Positions 15,511-28,500 of a stretch of DNA of 64,000 nucleotides are shown one piece after another. This DNA comes from Brachionus manjavacas (lineage: Eukaryota; Rotifera; Eurotatoria; Ploima; Brachionidae). The stretch spans positions 1,936,501 through 2,000,500 of the forward strand of contig JAHQIY010000001.1 in NCBI GenBank assembly GCA_019054805.1. The letters run 5' to 3'. A model generated the notes under the pieces. It had not been told where the DNA came from and did not search any database. It saw nothing but the letters and a program-made list of their open reading frames with translations. Each line of letters opens with the position of its first letter. Position 1 is the first letter of the stretch. Both the position numbers and the translations under genes were made by a program.

Positions 15511-16320
15511 ATGGACATAGGATTCCTAGAAGGCGACAAACTTCCGAAACTTGGTAGTGGAAATAATTCACAAACTAGTAGGGATCTCATCGCATGGTCA
15601 TTGAACATTTCCAACTTAGTCAAAGAACTAGTTAATGAAATCAAATCGCTAAAAGAAAGCAACATGGCTAAAGATGAGAAAATTGCTGCTCTAGAAAGAA
15701 GTCTTAATCAAAACGGCAAAAATAATGGAGCTATGACCTACGCAGATCTCTTCAAATCGTCTAACAAAGAGACCGAAGCAGTAATCATCTCTAAAATCAC
15801 CAAAGAATCTAACCAGAAAAGTAAAATTGACAAAAATATAACAATTTCTGGCATAATCGAATGTAACCATGATTCCAAGGAAGACAGAGATAATCACGCT
15901 AGAAATGAGGTTGAAAAAATCTTCACCAAGATTGGAGTGTCAAAGGAGAAGATGGTCAAAGTGTACAGACTACCCAAACGCTCCAACCATGTAGACTTAT
16001 CGACATCACCAAACACACTAACCCCTACCTGGACATCAAAAGTAATTGTGGAAATGACAGATAGTGATTCACAAAAATCGACGCTTATTGCTGCTAAAGT
16101 CCTAAAAGAATATGATGATTATAGAAATATTTATATAAATCAAGACAAGACTTTAAATGAGCGACTAATTGAAAGTAAATTACGCTCCGAACGGAATAAA
16201 CGCAACGATGGCCTAAATTCTGTTTCTGGGAGGCATCGATTTCAAGATGATGGTGAGAAGAAGTGGTACTGGGGAATCCGCAACGGTGAACTCAGGAAAA
16301 TTGAAATCAAAATTAAATAG
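15511..16320 (+). CDS. LINE ORF1 protein (coiled coil plus RRM/CTD-like region)
   Basis: 269 residues, start ATG at 15511, overlapping ORF2 by about 74 bp in another frame. Residues about 28-70 form a charged heptad-rich coiled coil (LVNEIKSLKESNMAKDEKIA). Residues about 110-230 resemble the ORF1 nucleic-acid-binding core of CR1/Jockey-type LINEs: NITISGIIE, then EVEKIFTKIGV, VYRLPK, SKVIVEM, then NIYINQDKTLNERLIESKL and a basic end. In LINEs this protein coats the transcript and acts as a chaperone. The frame is open throughout, so the copy is fairly young. Confidence 0.8.
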   Translation: MDIGFLEGDKLPKLGSGNNSQTSRDLIAWSLNISNLVKELVNEIKSLKESNMAKDEKIAALERSLNQNGKNNGAMTYADLFKSSNKETEAVIISKITKESNQKSKIDKNITISGIIECNHDSKEDRDNHARNEVEKIFTKIGVSKEKMVKVYRLPKRSNHVDLSTSPNTLTPTWTSKVIVEMTDSDSQKSTLIAAKVLKEYDDYRNIYINQDKTLNERLIESKLRSERNKRNDGLNSVSGRHRFQDDGEKKWYWGIRNGELRKIEIKIK

Positions 16321-19300
16321 ACATTCAGCTGTTGGGGGCGGGCAACCTGCTGCACATCAAAATCTACCAAACCAGGAATTAATTCAAATATCCTCCCCTT
16401 ACACTAACCATACCTGCACATGGCAAGATAAACTTAGTTTCATATTTCTAAATCCCACCTCACTTGTTAATAAATGGGCTGATTTCAATTCTCTAATTAT
16501 TAACCTTAAATTCCCCCACGTAATTGGTGTAGCTGAAACATGGTTCAATGGTTACTCCATCACCGACTTGCCGGGTTACACTAAGTATCTTAGAAACAGG
16601 GAAATTGCCAGAGGAGGAGGTGTCGCTCTGTACATCAGAAACGACATTGCATCTTTTGAAATAAAATTAAATCACAATGATAGCGAGCAAGTTTGGTGTC
16701 AACTAACCATAAAAAGCTACAAATTACTAATTGGTTGCGTTTATCGCCCTCCACATGCGGATTACATCACTAGCACTAGCATTAACAATGCCATTATTCA
16801 TGCCAAAAAATTAGTTGACACAAAAAAACAAAATGGTCTAGTTGTCCTCGGTGACTTCAATTTTTCGGACATTTTATGGTCGAACCTCGGTGGCACTTGC
16901 AAAGGTAAAGGAAGGAACTCAAGCATTGCCTTCCTAGACACTCTATCTGATAACTACCTTTACCAACTTACACTTCTTCCGACTTTTGGTGCAAACACTC
17001 TGGATCTTGTACTCTGCGATGACTCAACTAGAATTTTCCAAGTCAACATAGGACCTCATCTCAGCTGTTCCAGCAAAAACATTCTGCATAACACACTAAA
17101 TTTCGACTACCACTTAAACACACACCTACCGGCTCCAGAATATGAAGCCAAAAGAATCTACTCAAAAGGTAACTATATGGATATGATCACAGAGCTAAAC
17201 CTTACTGACTGGTACACCCTATTCGAAAACTTGACCACCGAAGAAGCCTACGAGGCCTTCCTTCAAAAATACAAAAAACTGGTTGAAAAGCATATCCCAG
17301 TTATTCACGTCTCTAAATCATTCAGATTTAAAAAGGCTATTCCTAAGTGGTCAAATCCGCAAATCAAGAAGATAACAAAGGAAAAATTTAAGCTTTTTTC
17401 CAAACTTAGGGCGGCGTCTAAGAGTGCAGCTATTATTCTGAGATCCGCCTACAAAAAAAAATGCTATGAAGTTAAAAAATTAGTAGCAGAGACAGTGTTA
17501 AGTTATTAAAAGAAAATCGCTAAACAATGCAAATCCAACCCAAAGCTTCTATACTCGTATATTAATGACCAAAAGAAATGCAAGGACAAGATTAGATATC
17601 TTGTTGACCGGAAAGGAAAACAGCTGATTAATGAAGAAGATATTGCAAACTGTCTTAACGAAGCCTTCTACAGCTCTTTCAACACTGTAACTGTAAGTAA
17701 ACAACCACAACTATCATCAAGAACACAAATTATTTTTGACATGAACCCATATGATGTTTTCAGCTGTCACAAAATAGGCAAATTACTCTCTGAACTGGAT
17801 ACTCATAAATCAATCGGATCCGATCTTGTTCATCCTAAAGTCCTAAAAGAATGCAGTGTTCCCCTGGGCCCGGTCCTGTCATTTCTTTTCATTAAATCTT
17901 TCGATGAAGGTGTTGTCCCAGCCATATGGAAGAAAGCCAACGTGACGCCAATATTCAAGAAAGGCGTGAAAAGTGATCCCAGCAACTACCGTCCTATTTC
18001 CCTAACCTCTATAATAGGCAAAATCATGGAGAAGCTAATCCGCAATGAAATGATGGCTCACTTGGAAGCAAATAAACTGCTCACAAATGAGCAACATGGC
18101 TTTGTCTTTGGTAAGTCATGCACCACCAATCTTTTGGAAAGTCTAGACTTGTTCACTGAAGCCTTAAACCGAGGTTTTCAAGCATTAGTTGTGTTCCTTG
18201 ACTTTGCCAAGGCTTTCGACAGTGTGGTACACGACTTACTGCTGACCAAACTTGAATGCTATGGCTTTTCAGGTAAAATTCTTAATTGGCTCAAAGATTT
18301 TCTAACAAATAGAACGCAAAGAGTAACTGTTGGTAAATCTAGCTCAAAATGGCTAAAGGTCCTTAGTGGTGTGCCTCAAGGATCGGTCCTTGGACCGTTG
18401 CTATTTATCGTTTTCATAAATGACATGCCTGAATCAGTACGAAATACTTGTAAACTTTTTGCTGACGACAGTAAACTTATCTCCACAATACGTAATTCGC
18501 TTGACCTAAAACTTGCTCAAGAAGATATTGACAATATAGTTAATTGGGCTGACACTTGGCATATGAAGTTTAACCAAAAGAAATGTAAAATTATGCGATT
18601 TGGATCAAAAGGCACCCTTCAAATACCTTTCACCATGAAAATAGATGCTTCACACAGTCATGTATTAGAACAGACGTCTGTGGAAAGAGATTTAGGTATC
18701 ATGATAAATAATAAGCTTAAATGGACTGAGCAGATAGACAAGACAATCCAGATGGCTAATGGAGTCCTTGCTCAACTCAAAAATGCCTTTAAATTTTGGA
18801 CAACGGACAACTTTAGAAGACTCTTCACTGCGTTTGTAAGACCACATCTTGAATACTGTACAGCAGCCTGGAATCCTTTGCAAAAGAAAGACATTAAAAG
18901 GCTGGAAAAGGTCCAACGTAGAGTTACCAAACTAGTGCCTGGTCTCAGAAATCTCAATTATTTCTCAAGATTAGCAAAAATTGGTATCCCTACGCTTGAA
19001 AGTAGAAGGAAAAGAGGTGATGCAATCCAACTATTCAAAATTGTCAGTAAACAGAGCACTGTTCACCTGCATGCCTTCGCAGATTCAAGCCAAACTCCTA
19101 AAATCAATCACTCATCGATGAATCTACGTAAAAAACCAAGACTCAGGAAGCAACTTTGCTTGTCAAGACCTAGAGAAAACTTCTTCACGAACAGAGTAGC
19201 TTCGTTATGGAACGAGCTACCGGACACTGTAGTTTCTGCAAAATCAACAAATGCATTCAAAGACAAGTTTGACAAATTCAGATCCCAGCAATTGGCGGCT

Positions 19301-19324
19301 AATGATACTACTATAGTCGAATAA
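16247..19324 (+). CDS. LINE ORF2: endonuclease and reverse transcriptase, one in-frame stop
   Basis: One frame runs 16247-19324, broken only by a TAA at 17507-17509. The first part is an apurinic-type endonuclease: AETWF, GGGVALYIRNDI, VYRPPHAD, LGDFNFSDILW and TLDLVLCDD are all present. The motif expected to read SDH appears as SSK (in SCSSKNILH), so the nuclease may be inactive. The second part is a reverse transcriptase with NYRPISLTSIIGKIMEK, QHGFVFGKSCTTN, FLDFAKAFDSV, GVPQGSVLGPLLF and LFADDSKL, followed by the usual thumb and C-terminal RVASLWNELPDTVV. FADDSKL fits the CR1/Jockey side of LINEs. The 3' untranslated part continues to about 19400 and includes a small hairpin near 19349-19366. 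Confidence 0.88.
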
Positions 19325-19545
19325 CCCATTGGTTATTCTTCTTCATCTGATTCTAATATCAGATTGTAGTCTCTCCTTCATATTCAAAAATTAGCTCATA
19401 AAAAAAAAGTTCACAAATTTTTGGTGATCTAACTTTACTATTTTTTTTCAGTTCACACATTTTCGTGATCTCAGTTCACCACTAAGGCTAGCACCGTGTC
19501 AGCTTTATTTTAAATAATGAAATAAGCTACAGCGCTTTTATAAAA

Positions 19546-20423
19546 GGTCCAGAATCGGCTAAATTACGTAATTTTACATTATTAATAGCAGACTTGTTTA
19601 TAAGTCACAGTTTTAAGTCTAATTCACAAAAATTTAAGTCAAAGTCTATGACATGCACAAGAATTTCTGCTTCATCTGGACCAGTTGAAAGAATTATCTT
19701 CTAAATCTGGTTACATTTACAGAGCACATTGGTCAAGATTAACGTCCAGGAATTTGGAAGCAATTACTTTATTGGTATCAAATATGAATTTATTAAATCA
19801 TTGACTTGACTTAAAAAAAAAATTTAAGTCATTGACTTGACCTGACTTAAGACTTGTGACTTATAAACAAGTCTGATTATTAGCAAGCTTACAAAAGCTT
19901 ACGTAATATTCCGTGAATATTAGTTGGTGAGAACATGTAATTTTACGTAAAATTATGTTAGCTTACATTAAAATACGTTACTTTTAGTAAAATTAATATA
20001 AAATGATTACGGCAAAAAAAATAGGTTTATTTTAAGAAAAATGTAAAAATTGAGTGTTTGTCAAAAATTTTGAAAAATTTTATTTTGAAAAAGTAAAGAA
20101 AGCTCAATGTTGCTTGCCGTTTCTTACTTAAAAATTATACAATTCTTGGTAAAATTTTGTAATGAAAATAAATATCATAGAATAATGTAAAATAAAAAAA
20201 AAACTGAATGCAAAGCTTTCAAAGAAGCTTTAAATAAAAATATTTTTAGCGAAAAATTTCATTTGTTTTAGATTAATAAATATTTGAAAATAATTTGATT
20301 TTTTTTTTCTACTGATCACCTTATGAAAAGATATTTATTATATCACGTAAGATTGCGTAAGCTTATGTTACCTTTCTAAAAATAATGTAAAATTACGTAA
20401 TTTAGCCGATTCTGGACCTTTTT
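19546..20423. mobile_element. Miniature inverted-repeat element with GGTCCAGAATCGGC ends
   Basis: AAAAGGTCCAGAATCGGC followed by TAAATTACGTAATTTTAC at the left is mirrored at the right end (20383-20423). The terminal inverted repeats are about 38 bp. The interior is non-coding and contains repeated TTACGTAA-like words; a second inverted-repeat element (19589-19875) sits inside it. Confidence 0.75.
19589..19875. mobile_element. hAT-type miniature element nested in the 19.5-20.4 kb element
   Basis: Begins CAGACTTGTTTATAAGTC and ends with its complement. Flanking octamers ATTAATAG and ATTATTAG differ by one base, as an 8-bp hAT target duplication would after some decay. The ends resemble the CAGAGTTGTTTAAAAGTC family at 34.4 and 59.9 kb. 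Confidence 0.7.
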
Positions 20424-21385
20424 AAAGAAGCACTGTATGATGATGATAATAGATCGAGAATAATCGAAATTACGAAAAATATTCAAATTTATACAATTAA
20501 ATGATACGATTTAATTAAACAATTAGATGATACACAAAAGAAGAACCATTCATAGGGAAAGAGGCCGAATTTGGTATCTAAAAGATACTAAGATTTAGTT
20601 TTTTTCATGCCATATCAATGCATCGAATTGGAGAAGTCTTTAAAAAGCTGAATTTAGCAAAAGTTCATAGTAGAGAATCAAATCAATTAAATAAAATGTT
20701 TAGCTAATCTAACGCAAGACTAGAAAAGCTACGAGGTTGTCTTCATCAATGTTTGAATCAGTCAAAAAAGCATAAGGCAAAGAATTACTCAACGACGAAA
20801 ATGAAGACTTAGCTGAAGTTAGGAGAAAATCTAGTTACAAATTTTAAGGTCTGAAATTCGATTTTCATTTACGTTTTTAAACAATTTTTTGTCGATATCG
20901 CATTTAATACCAAGCTTTAAAATAATTTTATTTAGCTTTGAGAATATAGATTTAGAACCTGAATTTGGAAGATAACCTATCCATCTAATATATTGTATTA
21001 AAGTAAATTTAAGTTTGAGTTGGAATCAGAAATATATAAGATTAGGTCTTCAGTGAGTTGAGTGAGTGAGGGATATTTCACTAAAACTCAAACTCATACT
21101 CAAAAATGCGTAGAATAGTCTGCAGTGACGGGATTTTAAAAGTTGAAGAATTCGTAGATTAAATTTTAAGCAAAAGTTAAAAATTAAATTTAAAAAAAAA
21201 ACAAAAAATTGAAAAAATTAAATTTTGGATGAAGGAAAAGTTTTTTTATTCATTAAAATTCTGTTATTCAAAAATTCTGTTTCAAGAAATATTTTTCCCC
21301 AAATCTTTTCAAATTTTTTTAGACTTATCTTCAAAATTTAAATTGCATTAATTCTCATTTTATAATTAAAATGTCTTTCCTATTA
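20424..21385. other. AT-rich, no supportable gene
   Basis: Patches at 20560-20860 are less AT-rich and may be a degraded mobile element, but no domain can be read in any frame. Confidence 0.35.
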
Positions 21386-22594
21386 CCGTATTTCCTCGTT
21401 CATAAGATGCCGTAAACCCTTGCGCATAGGCGCAGCAGTTAATACCTAGCCCTGCCACGACCGCAATGCGGCTAATCCCAGTCATTTCATGTTAAAAAAA
21501 ATTAAAATTGAATAAAAAAGATTTTTCGCGCCTAAGACATGATCCGGTAATTACCATGTGGTAAACCCAAGAATTTGTCGTTTTACCGCACCATAAACTG
21601 ATTCATAACCGCGAAAAAAAAAATTAAAATAAGCATTTAAATGCCGTTATAGGTCGATTTCAATTTATTAAAGTTTCGAAACAACCAACAAGGTAAAATT
21701 AAGTTTTTAAGGAAAAAAAAAACATTTTAAAAAAAAAGAAAAAAATTGATTAAAAATTGGTTCAAAAAATTCGATATTTTAAATAAAAATTAAAATTTTA
21801 ATTATTTCTAATTATATTTCCATTCTCATCTCTGGGTAATGGTGGTCTACCTCTTGTTTTTTTTGACACTTGAGATGGAGTTGACTCATTTTGTATATCA
21901 TTTTCTGCAGTATCTTTAGTCGATAATTGTCTTGTTGTACCTGGTGCTGTTTTTGATGTAGTTTTTGTTGTTGTGTTTGTTTTATTTATAAGTGGTTGTC
22001 TTTTTTTTACAGCTTCTCTTGTTGCACCAAAGTAAATCTCGCCCATGCTAAAACATTTTTGATTAAGAACGCATGGTCTTTATTATTATCACGGGTTTAG
22101 GGCCGCATCAAACTCTGAAATCCTTGTGGCTTGAGTTTAAAAAAAAATCGAAATAATTTAATTTTTATAATTATTATTATTATTTATTCCAATGAACACC
22201 TTGAAGGCTATGTAAAAAAAAAACAAAAAAAAAATTAAAAAATAAAATGTAATAAATAAGACAAAGTTTAAGTGTTTCTAAAAAATTGAATGAAATATCT
22301 AATTTTAATTTGAAATGTAAATTTTTTTTTAATTTCAATAATTACAATTCATTTTTTGCTCTATATATTTTTTTTTTTTTAAGTAAAATAGAATCTATTT
22401 TAATATGATTTGAGGATTTTCTTACTCGATTCTCTAAAAAGGTACCTTATCGACTCCATCGTTCCATCTTTCCAATTTTTCTAATATATCATTTATTTTA
22501 ATTCTTGGTACTGCACCAAATACATGGTAAAATAAATCCTATTATTTAAGCATGTCTTAATTTGTGGTGCAGCATAATCGAACGAGGGAATAGG
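21386..22594. mobile_element. DNA transposon with CCGTATTTCCTCGTTC inverted ends
   Basis: The left end CCGTATTTCCTCGTTCA (21386) matches the complement of the right end (CCTATTCCCTCGTTCGA, ending 22594). Sub-terminal segments also pair: TTACCATGTGGTAAACCC near 21554 against the complement of CACCAAATACATGGTAA near 22513. One minus-strand open frame with an AT-hook-like motif lies inside. A LINE-type tail (GGTGTTCATTGGAATAAATA on the minus strand, 22182-22205) is inserted within it. The superfamily is uncertain; such ends resemble pogo-type elements. Confidence 0.55.
21798..22046 (-). CDS. Short AT-hook-like open frame inside a transposon
   Basis: 82 residues; Thr/Lys-rich, ending KKTRGRPPLPRDENGN plus a short tail. 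RGRPP is the core of an AT-hook, which binds the minor groove of AT-rich DNA. The codon use is GC-richer than the surroundings. It lies within the inverted ends of the element at 21386-22594, so it is probably the remaining end of that element's protein rather than a host gene. The upstream exon or missing front part cannot be read. Confidence 0.4.
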   Translation of the reverse strand: MGEIYFGATREAVKKRQPLINKTNTTTKTTSKTAPGTTRQLSTKDTAENDIQNESTPSQVSKKTRGRPPLPRDENGNIIRNN

Positions 22595-25500
22595 CTAGTA
22601 TAGTTTTATTAAAGACGAAATCTGATAAACGCTCCTGGGTTTGAAACTTTATTAAAAATCAAGCTAATTGTTGATTTGGACATTATCGGTAAATCGTTTA
22701 TTTTGATGATGCCACGCGGCTTTGAATATCTTCAAAACTTAGCAATTTTGAATAATTTATTAAATTTATTTAAATTTGACTTAAATTGTTTTAATTTACA
22801 AATAGACTTAAAGTGTTTAAATTTACACGGATTTTTTCCTTGAAAGCTTTATTAGTAAATTTAAAAATGTATTTTGAATAAGAAAGAGAATCTGTCGAAT
22901 AACTTCGGTGAAACTCAAAATAAACAGATTAAACAATTTCAATTTTTCAAGAGTTTTGTGCAATTTAGGTTTTTAGAAGCTTCTTAATTAAATAAGTCAT
23001 TATATTTTTAATTCTTTTTACACATATTTTATTTGTATAAAATTATTATTTGTTTATCGGTTAGTAATTTTTTTTTATAATAAAATTTAATACATAGATA
23101 ATTTTTTTTAAAAAGATCAAATAAAAATGCAACTAAATATAATGAATAGTTTTGCATACACTGAAAATTGACAAAAGCTTTTTTTAAGCATTGGATAATT
23201 AGTACAACAAATAAATAAATTTGTAATTTTTTTTCACTTAGCTTCAATTTTTTTAGATTCTAATATTTTTTATACTTGTCCATGGGACTGGGAAATTTTA
23301 ATAAATAATAATTACGAATGATTTTGAAAAAAATAAAATTTTTTGAATATTTTTTGAGAATGATCATTCGATTTTGATAATAAGCTTCAATTTGCCACTA
23401 TTTTCTCTGTAGCAATAATAAATACTTCTTTTTCACTCTTAACAATAATCAAGATAATTAAATTTAATAATAAAAATATAGCTGAATAAATTCTTTGAAA
23501 TTAAAAAGATCAACTTGATTCTTTGTTTCTCAACAAAATATTCATCAAGATTAAATTCATCATGTTTTCATACTTGAAATGTTTTCCATTTCCCTGAGAG
23601 CAGATGTATTGAAATATTCACCAAGATCTTTCTCTTCATTTCACATTTTAAAATAGATTAGAAAACGATTTCAATGAGTTAAAACCATTATAACTCTTTT
23701 CTAAAGATTGCACAAATAAAGAGACAGCAAATGGAATCTAAAAAATGCCAATTATTTAGTAAATCAAAGTAAATTCATAATCTTCTTAGTCCCAAGATTA
23801 AGATTCTCATGATTGATTTACATCAAAAGTAAAAATTTGATTTTTAATTATCATCAATTCAAAAGATGACCGACAAAAAGCTCATTTAGTACCTTATACA
23901 AAAATGAACAGACCATATTTTATTTATAAAAATTTATTGAATTTATTTTTTTTATTTAAAAATTTTTAATTTTAATTTAAATTAATTTTTTAACTAAGTA
24001 AAATTGAGAAAGAATGATCGACATTAAAAGTCAATTTATTTTTAAGAATATTTGGAGCAGAGAACATTTTTATTAGCATGATAAATAAGAGCATTATTTT
24101 GGGATAAAGGAAAAAAAATTATCTTAATCATTGACCGTATTTTATTACTTATTGATAAAATTCTATTTTATAATGATGACTGCTAAGATAAAAAAAACTA
24201 TTTTTCAAAATCTTTTGCTTTAAAATAAATCATTGATCTATGAATTTTTATTAAAATCAGATTTACAGTCGTAATTTTCGAATGATTGGTTTGAGTCGAA
24301 AAAAAGAATTAAAAGTCAATCAATCGATTTAATTTTTTGATTTTTAGAATGTATTTTGAACGATTAGCTTACAATTTTGGACTTAAAGAATTTATTTAAA
24401 AAAATTTAATTAAAATTTCATGATTTTAAGATTTATTTTATAGAGAAAATCTATCTTAATATTTTTGCCAGTATTTCATTATTTTAATTTTAAGCTTTTT
24501 GCTAATATATTTGCATGATATTGGTTCTTTAGAGTGTTTTAATTTTACATTTTTAGACATAAATCTTATTTTAATATTTTAAATTAAAGCCAATTTAACC
24601 CGCTGTAAATCTCGTTTCATTTCCCACAGAGAAATTAAGAAAAGCGTCAAAATGCTTCTAAAACAAAAAAAACAAAATAATGACAAAAATTTTATTTTCT
24701 ATAAAATTTCTAATGTAAATCCAACGAGACTTATTGAAAAGATTTTATAGTTATACTTTATTAAGATCTCAAAACACAGACTAATTTAAAAAAGGAATCA
24801 TTTCAAATATCGATAGAATATCTCTTTTCTAAAAATGACTAATGTGATAAAGCACCTTTTTTTTTATTTATTATACAATAGTAAAATTCAAAATTCATTC
24901 AAAAAACATTAAGAAAAGTTATCATTTTAAAACCGTCTTCGATATTTCTAAGTAAACTGCTCTAATTTTTTAATATTAATTTAAATTGAAATTAAAGTAA
25001 TAAATTCTTGAAAATTAATAAAACAAAAATGTTAGAAAAATATTTGAGAAAATTTTTTTTTTAAATCATAAAAAAGGTTTTCAATATTCTATCAATAGCT
25101 AATTTTATTCAAAAATTTTAAAAATAGATTTAGTGTTATATCATGTTTATATTTTTATTTTTGCAGAATATTTTGAATGAAATAATTTACGTTAATTTTA
25201 ATAAAAATCATACAGGAACTAAAAAATCAATCAATTTTGTTGCATTTTAATTTTTATGTCTGTCTTTTTATAAATTTTTTCTAATTTAATAATTAAAAAA
25301 CCCTAATTGCCTAAATAATATTTTTTTTCTGTTAATTTAAAAAAAAATTTGCCAGGAATTTTCTTACTTTTTAACAAATATTTTTTTATCATTAAATTTA
25401 AAAATTCTATTTAAAATTTTTTATATGGAAAAAATTTGCGATGCTCAATAGGAATTTTTTATGGCCACCTTTGCAGATTTTTTGCATCATAATATATTTA

Positions 25501-28500
25501 ACTCTCATTAAATCCTTTTTGAAAATCTAATAAAATTAGTAAAATTGGATTAAACTTCTATGGGTACCTTGTTAGAAGCTAATACCTAAAAATGGCACAT
25601 TTTTTTGTTTAAGAAAATTTATTGAAAATAAATTAATCAATCATACTAATTTTTTAATAAATAGTTTGCCCCAAACCATATACTGTTAATGCTGACACCA
25701 AATACTGGTTAGTTTTACATTTTATTTTAATTGTGACACGAACACTTTTTTCTTGCTTTGTTTTTTTCGTCACCAAAAATCACATGAGTTACAGTGCCTA
25801 ATATTTATTGAGCTATTTCAATTAGATTCAATTATTAATCTTTTTAATTTTTTTATAATTTTAGGATTCAAGCCTTGAGTGGTTATGGGTTCACTATAAA
25901 ATTAAACTATCCGAATTTCACCCAATTTAATAATTTTGAATTTTATTAGATTATTTTTTTTACTTCATTTAGCACGTAATGTTTTGTGAAACAAATAAAA
26001 ATTTAAAAAAAATTGGTTTATTTAATTAAGATATTTATTTTTTTAGAGAATAAAATTACAAACGTCCTACGCTTCTTTGAATAAACGTCTATCATAATTA
26101 TATCAATTATATATTTATCAGGAGGTAAACTATCTAGTTTTATACTAAACAAAATATTTGATCAGCTTGATTTATTAAGATTTAGATTGCTCATTTATTT
26201 TTCATTTCCCGTTTAATTAATAACCCTGGCTAGATATTTAATTTTTCCTTTTATTGATTATTATCTTGATATCTTTTTTTGTTTAATTAGTAGATATTTT
26301 ATTAAGACTCAACTTTCACAATATTGTTATAATAGATTTGAATGTGAATTAAACGAAATTTATTTCTCTAAATATCAAGTTTAAATTTTAGTAAAAAATA
26401 TTGGATCTGCTGAATTCTCAGCAGAATTTTAGTGTTTCTTATCAAAATGTCATCTCAAGGAAGCCCAGAACAAATTTTCAATTCCCGTTTAGATAAGATG
26501 AAATTTTGTGCAGTCACATAAATTTCCTCTTATCTAAACTTCAAATTAAACACACTAGATAAATTTTTAAGATTCTATTAGATAAAAAAATATTTTTTTT
26601 TGAATGAGAGATATTGCGCAACAAATATTTTGTTTGTAGTGTCACGTTTATCATCATTTCTGAATAAAATATTTCAAAATAATTTTTTTCTCTATCTAAT
26701 AAATTATATCGAAGACTCTCAATTATAACTAGTATGACGAGCTGAGTGATTTGTTGCCAAATGGATTTTAATCTGTTGAGTTTTAAGCAGATTAATTTTG
26801 AAATTAATTTGTTTATCTTTTCTTTTTTTTCGCGATAAAAATCGATTTCTAATTGAGTTAAATTAAAAATCTTATTCAAGTATTTTTAAAAGAAAATTTT
26901 AAATAAAGCTTTTATTTCCGACTAAATTATTAGTTTTATTAAAGAAAAATTTAGTTAAATTTAAGGACTATATTTGCCAGTTTTTAATTTAGAAAGATTT
27001 ATAAAGTCGAATAGCTCCGGGTAATGGTTAAATTGAACGGAAAGCAATTTTAGATTATAATTACTTGCTTATTGAGGATTAATTGTTTAGCTTAAATTTT
27101 ACAATTTTTTTTCTTCAAAAATAATAATAATAATTGATAATCTCTCATTAATTTTTAACATTGGATAACAAATAATCTCCATCAACAGGCTCATGTGACT
27201 TTAAAAATTATCTAAGAGAGTATACTTCATTTTTTTAATTTTTTATTGTCTGGAAATAAAAATAACCAAAATATGATTCTAATATATTAATAAAAAATAT
27301 AATTTAATTTTTTTCATATTATCTTATTTATTATTTTTTTAAAAAAATCAAGACACAAGTTATAGACTGTTAAAAAATTAAAAAAATATAATTATTTGTA
27401 TTATGAAAATTGTTAAAAATTTTTAAACAAAGTAAAGGTAAATAGCTAAAACTAATTATATATGTTTTTTTAGAAAAATATAGAAATTGAGTATCAAAAT
27501 TTTTTTTTATTTTCAAGTAGCTTTTTTATCTGCACTGAAGACAAAATTTACAGTAAATGCATAAAATAATATTTTCTGAAACATTATTGTAAGAAAGAGT
27601 CTGTCAGTCATCCATTATCAATTGAAAATTAAATGTAGCGTGTTGCTTTTATTAAAATTTTTTGTTTTAAACCTTTAAAGTAAAATAGCAAATTTAAAAA
27701 AAAAATTTTAATTATTTATTTATAATAATAGATAAGGAATTTGAAAAAAATATTAAGTTATGGTTTTTAAGATTTTTGTGTGATTTTTTTTGCTTAAAAT
27801 CTTTTAGTTTAAATGATTAGCAAAAATGATATTTTTTAATTTGTCTACTCTTTAATAATATTCTAGTTGATTATATAGTATCATTATGAGCATGATCATG
27901 ACTCAAAACATGTAACTCAAAAATGTGTTTAAATATTCGATAAATAAAGAGTTAATTTTAATTATAAAACTTTAAAGGAAATTGCTTTTTAAAATATGAT
28001 TTTTATTTCTGGTTGGAATTTTTAAATTTCGAATGATCTAAAACAAATGAATTCATTTTGAAATTTTTCGCTAATTAGTCAAATTTTCAAATATTATTAC
28101 CGTTTTAAAGAAAGAAAAAATTTATTAGATTATAGAATTTTTGAAATTATGATTATTTTTAGTTAGACAATCTTGACTAAATTTTTTTAAATAAACGGCA
28201 AAAATTGTCAAAATTTTACATTTTTTAAATTATTCCTTTAAGAATTTTTTAAACTGAAAGAAAAAGCAATTTTTATGTTAAATATGGTAATTTTTGTAAA
28301 ATATCGTAAAAATTTATATCTTAAGCGAGCTGTATTTTTGAAATTTTAAAATTCGAAAGCAGACTTTGACAAGCTTACTAACAGAAAAAATAAAATTATT
28401 AGAATTTTTGTGATTCTCAATTTCTGATAATAATGCTGCAATTTAAACGTTTTCTAATTTTATTTTATTACTTTAAAGTATGTCTATGAAGTCTTTGTGT

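Larger units (their letters stand above)
14888..19496. mobile_element. Terminal-inverted-repeat DNA element split by a LINE insertion
   Basis: CGGTGCTAACCTAAATGG at 14888 and the complement of the end at 19496 (CGGTGCTAGCCTTAGTGG) form an inverted pair that extends through GGTGAACTGA to about 30-40 bp with a few mismatches; repeats of GTGAACTG and AGTTCACA also occur just inside both ends. No clear target duplication is visible. The inner left part (about 15080-15180, minus strand) reads VLCDLCLAKIFEKK and then HKSQSHK, a C2H2/BED-like zinc finger. A nearly complete LINE occupies the interior. Confidence 0.65.

Noticed and set aside
26541-26879. 112-residue minus-strand open frame in the AT desert
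   Set aside because: Low-complexity Lys/Ile/Asn/Leu composition and no domain or splice signals; expected by chance at this base composition.
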